A stretch of 64,000 nucleotides of DNA from Microbacterium lacus (GTDB lineage: Bacteria > Actinomycetota > Actinomycetes > Actinomycetales > Microbacteriaceae). The stretch spans positions 1,488,001 to 1,552,000 of the forward strand of contig NZ_BAAAPK010000001.1 of the NCBI RefSeq assembly GCF_039531105.1, given 5' to 3'. The position numbers and the translations under genes were made by a program. Shown here piece by piece: positions 46,524 through 53,443 of this stretch. The notes below the pieces were generated by a model, which was not told the origin of the DNA, did no database searches, and saw only the letters and a list, made by a program, of their open reading frames with translations. Every line of letters starts with the position of its first letter. The stretch's first letter is position 1.

Positions 46524-46542
46524 CGATGATGGGACATCATCG
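46524..46542. promoter_or_regulatory. 19-bp palindrome between divergent genes
   Basis: CGATGATG-GGA-CATCATCG is a perfect 8-bp inverted repeat with a 3-base centre. It lies 19 bases upstream of the glutamine-synthetase-like start and about 100 bases before the aldo/keto reductase, in the position of a repressor operator (GntR/FadR-like spacing). Confidence 0.55.
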
Positions 46543-46592
46543 CGGTTGCCGGCTCCGTCGTCCACTCGCGCGCGCCGCGTCGTCACCGCGTG

Positions 46593-46598
46593 TAATGC
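46593..46598 (+). promoter_or_regulatory. Possible -10 box of the aldo/keto reductase promoter
   Basis: TGTAATGC contains an extended TG and a TAATGC hexamer, 42 bases before the ATG at 46641. The leader then carries GAAGGAGGATCCCC as ribosome binding site. Confidence 0.35.
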
Positions 46599-46640
46599 TG
46601 GAAAGCGATGCCCGAACCGGGCACGCGAAGGAGGATCCCC

Positions 46641-47633
46641 ATGCAGCAGCGCCCCCTCGGACGCACCGGCCGATCGATCTCCGAGATCGGCCTGGGTACC
46701 TGGCAGCTCGGGGCTGACTGGGGTGCGGTCAGCGAGGAGGACGCGCTCGCCGTGCTGGCGGCATCCGCTGAACGCGGCGTGACCCTCTTCGACACCGCCG
46801 ACGTCTACGGCGACGGGCGCAGTGAGTCGCTCATCGGGCGGTTCCTCGCGGGGCGCGCGGATCACGGCATCACGGTCGCCACGAAGATGGGCCGCCGCCT
46901 GCCGCAGGAACCGGAGAACTACACGCCCGAGAACTTCCGCGCATGGACCGACCGCTCGCGCGCGAACCTCGGCGTCGACATCCTGGACCTCGTGCAGTTG
47001 CACTGCCCGCCGACGGCGGTGATCGAGGACGACGCGACGTACGAGGCTCTCGACGCGCTCGTCGACGCGGGCACGATCGCCGCGTACGGCGTCTCGGTCG
47101 AGACCTGCGAGCAGGCGCTCGCGGCGATCGCGCGGCCGAACGTCACGAACGTGCAGATCATCTTCAGCCCCTTCCGCCTGAAGCCGCTGGACGATGTGCT
47201 GCCTGCGGCCGCGGCGAACGGTGTCGCGGTCTTCGCGCGGGTGCCGCTGGCGTCGGGGGTGCTGTCGGGGAAGTACACGACTGAGACGTCGTTCGCCGAC
47301 AACGACCACCGGTCGTACAACCGGCACGGCGAAGCGTTCGACCGCGGGGAGACCTTCTCAGGTGTCGATTTCGAGGTGGGTCTCGCCGCAGCCGCGGAAC
47401 TGGCGGCCGCGCTGCCCGAAGGCGTGTCCCTGCCGGCGGCGACGCTCGCGTGGATCGCGGCGCAGTCCGGCGTCACTAGCGTCATCCCGGGCGCCCGCAA
47501 CGTGGGGCAGGCGCAGTCGAATGCGGATGCCGCCGACGCCGTCTCCGCCGGGTTCGATGTCGACGCGTTCGACGCGGTGGTCCGTGAGGTCTACGACCGT
47601 CGCCTTCGGGAGGCCATCCACCCGCTCTGGTGA
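46641..47633 (+). CDS. Aldo/keto reductase
   Basis: 330 residues. NADPH-dependent (beta/alpha)8 barrel: GLGTWQLGADWG, then FDTADVYGDGRSESLIGRFL (catalytic Asp/Tyr), VATKMGRRLP (Lys), VQLHCPP (His), VIPGARNVGQAQSNADAA (cofactor). Substrate unknown. The ATG at 46641 is preferred because GAAGGAGGA lies just before it; an upstream ATG at 46608 has none. Divergent from the glutamine-synthetase-like gene. Confidence 0.88.
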   Translation: MQQRPLGRTGRSISEIGLGTWQLGADWGAVSEEDALAVLAASAERGVTLFDTADVYGDGRSESLIGRFLAGRADHGITVATKMGRRLPQEPENYTPENFRAWTDRSRANLGVDILDLVQLHCPPTAVIEDDATYEALDALVDAGTIAAYGVSVETCEQALAAIARPNVTNVQIIFSPFRLKPLDDVLPAAAANGVAVFARVPLASGVLSGKYTTETSFADNDHRSYNRHGEAFDRGETFSGVDFEVGLAAAAELAAALPEGVSLPAATLAWIAAQSGVTSVIPGARNVGQAQSNADAADAVSAGFDVDAFDAVVREVYDRRLREAIHPLW

Positions 47634-47662
47634 GTCTCGGTTCCCTCAGAAATGGGGGGTGT

Positions 47663-47697
47663 GTTACTGCAGTGAACTTCTGCTACATATGTTACTG
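47663..47697 (+). promoter_or_regulatory. Possible promoter/operator before the secreted protein gene
   Basis: GTTACTG occurs twice (47663-47669 and 47691-47697), 28 bases apart, in a local AT-rich patch. TTACTG with TATGTT (47688-47693) would make a weak -35/-10 pair. Confidence 0.3.
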
Positions 47698-47759
47698 AGT
47701 CGCGCCCCCGTGCGGCCGAGAGTGCCCCCGCCCACCCCGACTGCGAAAAGGTCCCCACC

Positions 47760-48233
47760 ATGCGCGCACGCACGAAAAGATTCACCGTCCTCGGATCCGT
47801 CCTCGGCCTGGCCCTCGCGGCCGGCGTCGTGGTCGCACCCGCCGCCGCCCCGCCCGCATCCGCGGCCGTCGGGTGCTCGTACTTCAACGGTCTCAAGGTG
47901 ACCGCGAACTACGTCTCGATCAACGACATCGCCCTGAAGGCCGGCGAGTCGATCACCGCGAAGGCGTCGCCGGCGACCACGGGTGACAAGATCATCCTCT
48001 CCGGCAGCTCCGGTCTGAGTATCGTCTTCAACGAAGCCGACGCCGCGACCGGCATCACCTTCACCGCCGGCACGTCGTCCAGCTACAACCTCGGCTGGTC
48101 CTTCGAGGCCGCAGGCACCCGTCCGTCGAGCTTGACCTACTCGTTCACGTCGAAGTGTTCGACGACGACGGTCTCGCCCTCGCCGACCCCGACGCCGACC
48201 GCCACCACGAAGCCCGGAAAGGGCAGGAAGTAA
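47760..48233 (+). CDS. Small secreted protein, unknown function
   Basis: 157 residues. N-terminal signal peptide (RARTKR, hydrophobic LGSVLGLALAAGVVVAPAAA, likely cleavage after PASA near residue 35). The mature part has two cysteines (GCSYF and SKCSTT) and Ser/Thr/Gly-rich beta-strand sequence, ending in a Pro/Thr linker (PSPTPTPTATT) and a basic KPGKGRK. There is no LPXTG. The family is not recognised; it may be a cell-surface or exported single-domain protein. Convergent with the beta-helix gene. Confidence 0.7.
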   Translation: MRARTKRFTVLGSVLGLALAAGVVVAPAAAPPASAAVGCSYFNGLKVTANYVSINDIALKAGESITAKASPATTGDKIILSGSSGLSIVFNEADAATGITFTAGTSSSYNLGWSFEAAGTRPSSLTYSFTSKCSTTTVSPSPTPTPTATTKPGKGRK

Positions 48234-48244
48234 CGACCCCTCAT

Positions 48245-48282
48245 ACACGGATGCCCCGGCTCGAGAGCCGGGGCATCCGTGT
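48245..48282. terminator. Perfect bidirectional hairpin between convergent genes
   Basis: ACACGGATGCCCCGGCTC and GAGCCGGGGCATCCGTGT pair perfectly over 18 bp with a GA tip (a realistic 4-6 base loop). It serves both converging transcripts; no T-run. Confidence 0.7.
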
Positions 48283-48295
48283 GCGAGGGCACCGC

Positions 48296-50182
48296 CTACG
48301 GTGTCGGGTAGTCGACGACGTAGGCCGGGATGCCGGTCCTGCTGTTGTCGACCTGATCTCCGATGCCGTTCACGACGTGCTGGATCGTGCCGGCCGCGAG
48401 GTTTACCGTCATGATGTGGTGCAGCTGCACGCCCGGTGTCTGCGGAGCCTCGAACCCGTTCGCCGTCACGATCGACGGGTCGTTCTGGTTGAACACGTAG
48501 ACGCCGGCACCGTCGAGGCGGTGCGTGGTGACCTTGTCGCCGATCTTGTAGCCGGGGTAGCCGAGCGTGCCGTTCGGCTGGGTCCAGTCGGCTTGGCTGG
48601 GCGGGTCGTACGGCAGCTCGTTCTGGTACAGGATTACGCGCCCGTTCTGGCCGTTCCACACGGTGTTGTACGTCTGGAAGTGCTCGACGAACAGGCCGGT
48701 CGCGGTGACGTTCGCGCCGTTCACCACGACGCCGGTCGTGCCGATGTTCGTGTTCCATCGGTCGGTGTCGCCGTTCACGCCGTTCGTGAAGCCCTCGATG
48801 CCGTGGTCTGCGCGCCAGACCCAGATGTGATCGATCAGCATGTTGTCGGCGTTGACCTCGAGCGCGGTGGTCACTTTGCCGATGTGAGGCCCGCCGACGC
48901 GGAAGTACACGTCGCTCAGGGTGATCGGGTCGGCCGGGTCGAGCTTCTTCCCGCCCTTCGCGCTGCCGATCCGCATGAGGGCCGGGGAGAGGGTCTCGCC
49001 CGCGTCGACCGTGATCCCTGCGATGACGACGCCGGCGGCATCCTTCACCTCGACGGGAACCGCACCGCGCGCGGACGTGAGCGTCGCGTGGCCCATGCCG
49101 AGGATCACCGTCCTCGCACGCTTGACCTCGATCGTGCGATCGATGTCGTAGACGCCGGGGGTGAAGATGAGGTGCTGGCCGCGTGCCAGGGCGTTGTTGA
49201 TGTCCTTCACCGAGTCGTCCGGGGTCGCGATGAAGAACTCCGTGATCGGGATGCTGCGTCCTGCGGTCTCCGCCGCGGCCCACGAGGTTCCGCTCGTCGC
49301 CGTCTGCGCAGCCGGCACCCGGACGTTGTAGCGCCCGCTGTCATCGACGTACAGATAGGGCTTCTCGCGGCTCACCGGCGTCTGGTCGATCGTCGTGTAG
49401 GGCGGGTTCGGGAACCCGGCGTCGTCCGGAGCGCCCTGTACGCCGGAGAAGACCTGGTTCCACACGCCGTTGCTCCAGCCGGCCACGGCGCTGTTGCGGG
49501 TGAGCCACTGCTGCTGCGAGCCGCTGATCACGAACGGCAGGTTCGAATCGGCGATGTACCCGCCGCTGGCGTACTGCGGACCTGCGGTGCAGTAGTCCAT
49601 GAGCGACAGGTTCGCTCCGCCGATCTCGACCCGGCGCATCGAGACCGCCTGCGAGACGGCCCAGAAGTTGGCGCTCTGCCGGCATCCGTCCTGGCCCGCC
49701 TTGTTCACCTGAATCGACAGGTTCGACAGGGTGCGCCAGAAGTTGTTCAACGCGATGCAGTTGGTCGTCCCGCCGTCGCCGAGGCACCGGTTGTACACCT
49801 CGATCGCACCGTTGACGGTGACATCGCCGGGGGCGGCGCCGAGTCCGGCCACCTCGGTGTAGTAGCCGACCTCGAACTGCAACGGCTGCGCGGCAGTTCC
49901 GTACTCACCCGGCAGGAAGTAGACGGCGTGCCGCGCGGAGCCCATCTCGTTGTCGCGCTGCTGGTCGGCCAGCGCGTCCATCGTGGACTGGATCTCCGTC
50001 AGCGGAGCGTCCGGGCCGAAGATCTGCACGTTCGGACCGAAATCGGGGTTGACCGGGTCGACCGGGCGCGGCGGCGCCGCGTGGGCCGGCGCGGCGAGAA
50101 GTGCGCCGCCGACGAGCGCGAGCCCGGTGACGACGGCCGCCGCGCGACGAACGCGTGAGGGTGGGGGAGCGAGTGGGGACAC
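48296..50182 (-). CDS. Secreted right-handed beta-helix protein
   Basis: 628 residues. The signal peptide (SRVRRAAAVVTGLALVGGALLAAPAHA, cleavage near residue 36) is followed by DFGPNVQIFGPDAPLTEIQS. Two beta-helix halves can be seen: RHAVYFLPGEYGTAAQPL and GQHLIFTPGVYDIDRTIEVKRARTVILGMG. The duplicated FxPGxY motif resembles pectate-lyase-like proteins such as GH55 beta-1,3-glucanases, often annotated as adenylyl cyclase or F5/8-type proteins; polysaccharide cleavage or binding is inferred. The GTG at 50182 is chosen because GGAGAGG lies 7 bases before it and it starts the signal peptide; a longer start at 50290 is less likely. Confidence 0.72.
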   Translation of the reverse strand: MSPLAPPPSRVRRAAAVVTGLALVGGALLAAPAHAAPPRPVDPVNPDFGPNVQIFGPDAPLTEIQSTMDALADQQRDNEMGSARHAVYFLPGEYGTAAQPLQFEVGYYTEVAGLGAAPGDVTVNGAIEVYNRCLGDGGTTNCIALNNFWRTLSNLSIQVNKAGQDGCRQSANFWAVSQAVSMRRVEIGGANLSLMDYCTAGPQYASGGYIADSNLPFVISGSQQQWLTRNSAVAGWSNGVWNQVFSGVQGAPDDAGFPNPPYTTIDQTPVSREKPYLYVDDSGRYNVRVPAAQTATSGTSWAAAETAGRSIPITEFFIATPDDSVKDINNALARGQHLIFTPGVYDIDRTIEVKRARTVILGMGHATLTSARGAVPVEVKDAAGVVIAGITVDAGETLSPALMRIGSAKGGKKLDPADPITLSDVYFRVGGPHIGKVTTALEVNADNMLIDHIWVWRADHGIEGFTNGVNGDTDRWNTNIGTTGVVVNGANVTATGLFVEHFQTYNTVWNGQNGRVILYQNELPYDPPSQADWTQPNGTLGYPGYKIGDKVTTHRLDGAGVYVFNQNDPSIVTANGFEAPQTPGVQLHHIMTVNLAAGTIQHVVNGIGDQVDNSRTGIPAYVVDYPTP

Positions 50183-50325
50183 GCGGATTTCCTCTCCGTT
50201 GAGGGTGGCGCGGCGGGGGTGCGGCGCCGGCGCGGTGGGGACCGTGCTGGTCTGACTGTAGACCCGCGTGAGAGCGGTTCCAAGGGCCATCTCCGGAGAG
50301 CTTCAGGTCTGTCGGTCGCCCTCGT

Positions 50326-50331
50326 TACGGT
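50326..50331 (+). promoter_or_regulatory. -10 box of a leaderless SRPBCC gene promoter
   Basis: TACGGT ends 6 bases before the ATG at 50338. Confidence 0.45.
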
Positions 50332-50337
50332 GTGGAC

Positions 50338-50760
50338 ATGACCGAGTTGACGCAGGACGTGCGGGTGGCGGCATCCGTCGAGCAGGTGTGGGCGGATCTG
50401 ACAACTGCGGACGTCGCCGCGTGGTTCTGGCCCCCTCGGCTCGAGGCGACCGCCGTGGTCGAGCTCGAGCCGGACGGCCGGTGGGAGGTGCGCTCGGAGG
50501 TCGCCGACATGGCCGTGGAGGGTGTGATCCGAGCAGTGGACCCGATGCGGTTGCTCGACATCGATTGGCGGTGGGCGGGCGAACGCCCCGTGACCCAGGT
50601 CGGGGTCCGCCTGTCGTCCGTCTCCTCCGTCGCAGGGCAGGTGACGCAGGTGTCGGTGACGCACCGCGGATTCGCGAGCCCGGAGGAGCGCGACGCGCAC
50701 GTGCAGGGGTGGACGGACTGCCTCCAGCGGCTCGTCGCGCGTCACGAACCGACGCCGTGA
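50338..50760 (+). CDS. SRPBCC (START/polyketide cyclase-like) protein
   Basis: 140 residues. MTELTQDVRVAASVEQVWADLTTADVAAWFWPP is the START-fold N-terminus (AHSA1/SRPBCC), followed by beta-strands RWEVRSEVADMAVEGVIRAVDP and a C-terminal helix (HVQGWTDCLQRLVARH). It binds a hydrophobic small molecule or acts as a co-chaperone-like domain; ligand unknown. The ATG at 50338 follows the TACGGT box; the GTG two codons earlier is less likely. Confidence 0.78.
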   Translation: MTELTQDVRVAASVEQVWADLTTADVAAWFWPPRLEATAVVELEPDGRWEVRSEVADMAVEGVIRAVDPMRLLDIDWRWAGERPVTQVGVRLSSVSSVAGQVTQVSVTHRGFASPEERDAHVQGWTDCLQRLVARHEPTP

Positions 50761-50850
50761 CCCGACGCCGGCGGCGCAACCGGTAAGTTTGGCGGGAGCC
50801 GGCACAGCTCCTGGGGAGGACGTGCCGCCGTAGGACGTCTCTTGGGGGAG

Positions 50851-51582
50851 ATGATGACCGACCGCACGCCGTCAGCGGCGCCCACGCACCGCACACGCGC
50901 CGAGCACCGCGCTGCCGAAGCCACCGCGATCGCGCCACCCGAGCAGCCGCTGACGCGAGCGCAGCTGCGGGAGCGCGCGCGGTCGGCGACGGGTGACTCG
51001 TCCGGGCTGGTGGCCGAACCCGTGCCCGTGCCCGAGCCGCAGTCCATGCCTGTGGCCGAGTCCGTGCCCGCGTCGATGCCGGCGTTCGACGCGAAGCAGG
51101 CTCCCGAGGCACAGTCGCAATCGAAGCACGTGACCGAGGGCGACCGGCGAGAACTGTCGCTGGACCAGGTCATCGGAAGCGGCATCCGGTTCGACGACCG
51201 ACCGCTGCCGCCGGTCGTCCACGTCCCACAGCCGACGCCGTTCGTGCGTGTGCCGCGGGTGTCCTATGTGCCGGTCGCGGCGGCGAACGGGCCGGCCACG
51301 ACCTCGCTCGTCGTCGCCGGCCTCGCCTTGATCGGCGGGCTGATCGCAAACCTGCTGCTTCGATCGGACCCTGTCCTCGCGGGTCTGGTCAACCTCGCGA
51401 TCGTGGCGCTGCTGATCGCAGCGTTCCTTCTTGCGGCAGTCGGGATGACCTTGGCCGTGCAACGCCCGACCCGCAAGCTGATCCCGGTGATCGCCCTCGT
51501 CGTGGCTGTGCTGGCGCTCGCCGGCGTCGTCGCGCTGGTGGCCGCCCGCCTGATCTCTCTCGGAGCCCTGCTCGCCACGTAG
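50851..51582 (+). CDS. Membrane protein with long disordered N-terminus
   Basis: About 243 residues. The first approximately 140 are low-complexity and polar (RAEHRAAEAT, PVPVPEPQSMPVAESVPASMPAF), followed by three hydrophobic helices (TTSLVVAGLALIGGLIANLLL, LVNLAIVALLIAAFLLAAVG, LIPVIALVVAVLALAGVVALV). No enzymatic motif and no family recognised. GGGGGAG precedes two adjacent ATG codons (50851, 50854). It lies upstream of the repeat array and the pilus locus but has no visible link to them. Confidence 0.65.
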   Translation: MMTDRTPSAAPTHRTRAEHRAAEATAIAPPEQPLTRAQLRERARSATGDSSGLVAEPVPVPEPQSMPVAESVPASMPAFDAKQAPEAQSQSKHVTEGDRRELSLDQVIGSGIRFDDRPLPPVVHVPQPTPFVRVPRVSYVPVAAANGPATTSLVVAGLALIGGLIANLLLRSDPVLAGLVNLAIVALLIAAFLLAAVGMTLAVQRPTRKLIPVIALVVAVLALAGVVALVAARLISLGALLAT

Positions 51583-51604
51583 CCAGGGTTTCTGCGCCCC
51601 TCCC

Positions 51605-51729
51605 GCCGAGATGGTGTCTTTCCCGTCGAGGTGGTTGTTCTTCCGCCGAGGTGGTTGTTCTTCGCCCGAGATGGTGGGACGTTCTCGGGCGAACATGCAC
51701 CATCTCGCGGGAAGATGCACCATCTCGGC
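51605..51729. repeat. Array of 20-bp repeats, four direct plus two inverted
   Basis: Four head-to-tail 20-bp units lie at 51605-51624, 51625-51644, 51645-51664 and 51665-51684 (GCCGAGGTGGTTGTTCTTCG type). After 5 bases come two units in the opposite orientation at 51690-51709 and 51710-51729 (GGAAGATGCACCATCTCGGC type). All share CGAG(A/G)TGGT. The array lies between the membrane protein gene and the pilA promoter. Confidence 0.8.
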
Positions 51730-51840
51730 GGAGAGGCGGGGCTGGTTGGCCGGATGGGATGGGGGAAAATCGGGGGGAAATCGGTGCGTTCATTGTCGGA
51801 TCGCTGTGCGACTCCTGCGGGAACGCTGAGCCGAATTGCG

Positions 51841-51869
51841 TTGACACGGCATGAGAGAGATCTCATGAT
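51841..51869 (+). promoter_or_regulatory. pilA promoter with overlapping palindrome
   Basis: TTGACA (51841-51846), a 17-base spacer and CATGAT (51864-51869) form a good promoter. CATGAGA-GAGA-TCTCATG (51850-51867), a perfect 7-bp inverted repeat, covers the spacer and -10 region and is a candidate operator. Confidence 0.6.
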
Positions 51870-52102
51870 CAGTGGTGGGAGAAGATCCACGTAAGCGGTG
51901 GATCCCGCAGGCACCTTTTGGGGAGGTGACCGGGGATCCGACGTGAACGACTCGATCCAGGTCTGGGGATGCTGGAGAGGGACTATCGGCGTGCGTCTGC
52001 TCCTGCTCTGGGGAATAGGGACGCCTCGGCGTCCAACCGGTCTGGGGCCGGTCGGTCAGAGGTGACCCGTAAAAACAATCATCAATGGGGAGTGGCACGC
52101 TC
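51870..52102 (+). promoter_or_regulatory. Long structured 5' leader of pilA
   Basis: About 230 bases lie between the promoter and the pilA ATG. Hairpins seen: GATCCAC/GTGGATC (51884-51904), GGACGCC-TC-GGCGTCC (52019-52034) and ACCGG/CCGGT (52036-52052), the last two adjacent. GGGGAG lies shortly before the ATG. A 40-codon frame from GTG 51943 is possible but unsupported. It does not match the conserved core of the c-di-GMP-I riboswitch. Confidence 0.5.
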
Positions 52103-52477
52103 ATGCGTACTTTCAAGAACTATCTCGAGGCCGAAAAGGCCAAGCGCGAAGAGAACGGCGAGGGCGGCTTCTCGCTCATCGAGCTCATCGTCGTCGTCGT
52201 GATCCTCGGCATCCTGGCCGCGATCGCAATCCCGATCTTCCTGAACATCCAGAAGCAGGCCGACGAAAATGCTCTGAAGGCAATCGCGGCAAATGGCGCC
52301 ACTCAGGTCGCTGCATCCGTGGCACAGACATCGGGCCAGGCGCCTACGGCCGTCGACGTGACCAACCTTGAGACGGGCGGCGTCACGCTCGCCGTGGCAG
52401 GAACCTCTCTCGATGACATTTGTGTGACGGCATCGAAGACTGGCGTCACCGCTCAGAAGTCTGGTCCGGGCTGTTGA
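52103..52477 (+). CDS. pilA: Type IV major pilin
   Basis: 124 residues. Class III signal: a basic 22-residue leader ending GEGG, cleaved before Phe23 (G-FSLIELIVVVVILGILAA), with Glu at +5 of the mature protein. The mature pilin is about 102 residues with a C-terminal globular part containing two cysteines (DDICVTAS and GPGC at the end), able to form the pilin disulphide loop. It is the first gene of the locus, with its own promoter, long leader and a downstream hairpin. The prepilin peptidase that would process it is encoded at 55033. Confidence 0.9.
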   Translation: MRTFKNYLEAEKAKREENGEGGFSLIELIVVVVILGILAAIAIPIFLNIQKQADENALKAIAANGATQVAASVAQTSGQAPTAVDVTNLETGGVTLAVAGTSLDDICVTASKTGVTAQKSGPGC

Positions 52478-52481
52478 TCGC

Positions 52482-52520
52482 GACGCTGGAGATTCGCTCT
52501 TGTAGCGAGTCTCCAGCGTC
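52482..52520 (+). terminator. Hairpin between pilA and the minor pilin genes
   Basis: GACGCTGGAGATTCGCT (52482-52498) pairs with AGCGAGTCTCCAGCGTC (52504-52520) over 17 positions with one mismatch and a 5-base loop. There is no T-run. It probably causes partial termination or shields the pilA mRNA, giving more pilin than downstream products. Confidence 0.65.
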
Positions 52521-52541
52521 CTCAGGACCGGGGAGGCTCAA

Positions 52542-52922
52542 ATGCGTTCGAGTACGCATTCAGACGCTGGCTTCAGCATCGTCGAGGTCATCATCGCGAT
52601 GTTCCTCCTGGCGATCATCGCGGTCGCTCTCCTGCCGGCGCTGTTCAACGGCATCCAGTACTCGAGCCAGCAGTCATCCGTCGCGACGGCGACGCGGCAG
52701 CTGAACTCCCTCGTCGAACAGGCCCGCCAAGCACCGTCGTGCGCGGCGCTCACCAGCGCCGCGGCGACCCAGACCTTCACCGACGGCGTGGGCCGCACGC
52801 TCACGAGTTCGGGGACGGTCGGCACGTGCGCGACGAAGAAGGCGGTGTCCCTCAAGCTCACCGCCGTCGACGGCTCGGGCACGACGCTCGCCAGCACGTC
52901 CGCGCTGATCTACATCCCATGA
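52542..52922 (+). CDS. PilV-like minor pilin
   Basis: 126 residues. Short leader of 10 residues (ending SDAG), cleavage before Phe11, then FSIVEVIIAMFLLAIIAVALLPALF with Glu at +5. SIVEVIIA is the PilV/GspI-type variant of the prepilin motif. Globular part with cysteines PSCAAL and GTCATK. GGGGAGG precedes the ATG. It overlaps the next gene by 4 bases (ATGA). Confidence 0.85.
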   Translation: MRSSTHSDAGFSIVEVIIAMFLLAIIAVALLPALFNGIQYSSQQSSVATATRQLNSLVEQARQAPSCAALTSAAATQTFTDGVGRTLTSSGTVGTCATKKAVSLKLTAVDGSGTTLASTSALIYIP

Positions 52923-53443
52923 ACGAGAACCGCAAAGCCGATGACGACGGACTGTCGCTCATCGAGCTCATCGTCTACTTCCTGATCGCCAGCATCGTGG
53001 TCCTCGCGACCGCGGCGATCCTGGTCAATTCGTGGACGACCCAACGGAATGTGACGAACGTGACCGAAGCGACGAACCGCGGACAGGTGATCACCTCCGC
53101 CGTCGAGCGCGCGATGCGCAACGCGATCGCGTTCGACGTCTCGGCCGACGGTTCGACACTCATCGTCCACACCTCGCTCGGATCGGGCCTGGAGTGCCAG
53201 GGCTTCTCGCTCGCCACGGGCGAGTCGCGCATGACGGCGCGCTCCACCGCCCTCGGCGCCTCCTCGACGTGGCCCGTGTGGCAGCCCGGCATCGCCCAAC
53301 GCGGCTCGACGCCGTTCTTCGCCGAGACGGGCGCGACCGTGAAATACACCTTCGACATCACGACCACCGCGGCGCCCGTGCGCTTCGGCGGTCAGGCGGC
53401 GGCGCGGTCCGCCGCGACGGGAGTGAGCGCGCCATGCTGGTGA
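52919..53443 (+). CDS. PilW-like minor pilin
   Basis: 174 residues. Leader of 11 residues ending DDDG, cleavage before Leu12 (LSLIELIVYFLIASIVVLATAAIL), Glu at +5. The long polar C-terminal domain resembles PilW/GspJ-type minor pilins that build the pilus tip complex. It overlaps the PilV-like gene by 4 bases and the PilX-like gene by 10 bases. Confidence 0.82.
   Translation: MNENRKADDDGLSLIELIVYFLIASIVVLATAAILVNSWTTQRNVTNVTEATNRGQVITSAVERAMRNAIAFDVSADGSTLIVHTSLGSGLECQGFSLATGESRMTARSTALGASSTWPVWQPGIAQRGSTPFFAETGATVKYTFDITTTAAPVRFGGQAAARSAATGVSAPCW

Noticed and set aside
46608..46640. Alternative upstream ATG for the aldo/keto reductase
   Set aside because: It adds an Arg/Pro-rich extension without ribosome site; GAAGGAGGA precedes the ATG at 46641.
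51605..51729. CRISPR array
   Set aside because: Units are contiguous 20-mers without spacers, two are inverted, and no cas genes are in the window.
51943..52062. 40-codon frame in the pilA leader
   Set aside because: GTG start with a weak ribosome site and a sequence that overlaps the hairpins; no support for translation.
51870..52102. c-di-GMP-I or c-di-AMP riboswitch before pilA
   Set aside because: The hairpins are real but the conserved core sequences of these riboswitches are not found by eye; reported only as an unexplained structured leader.
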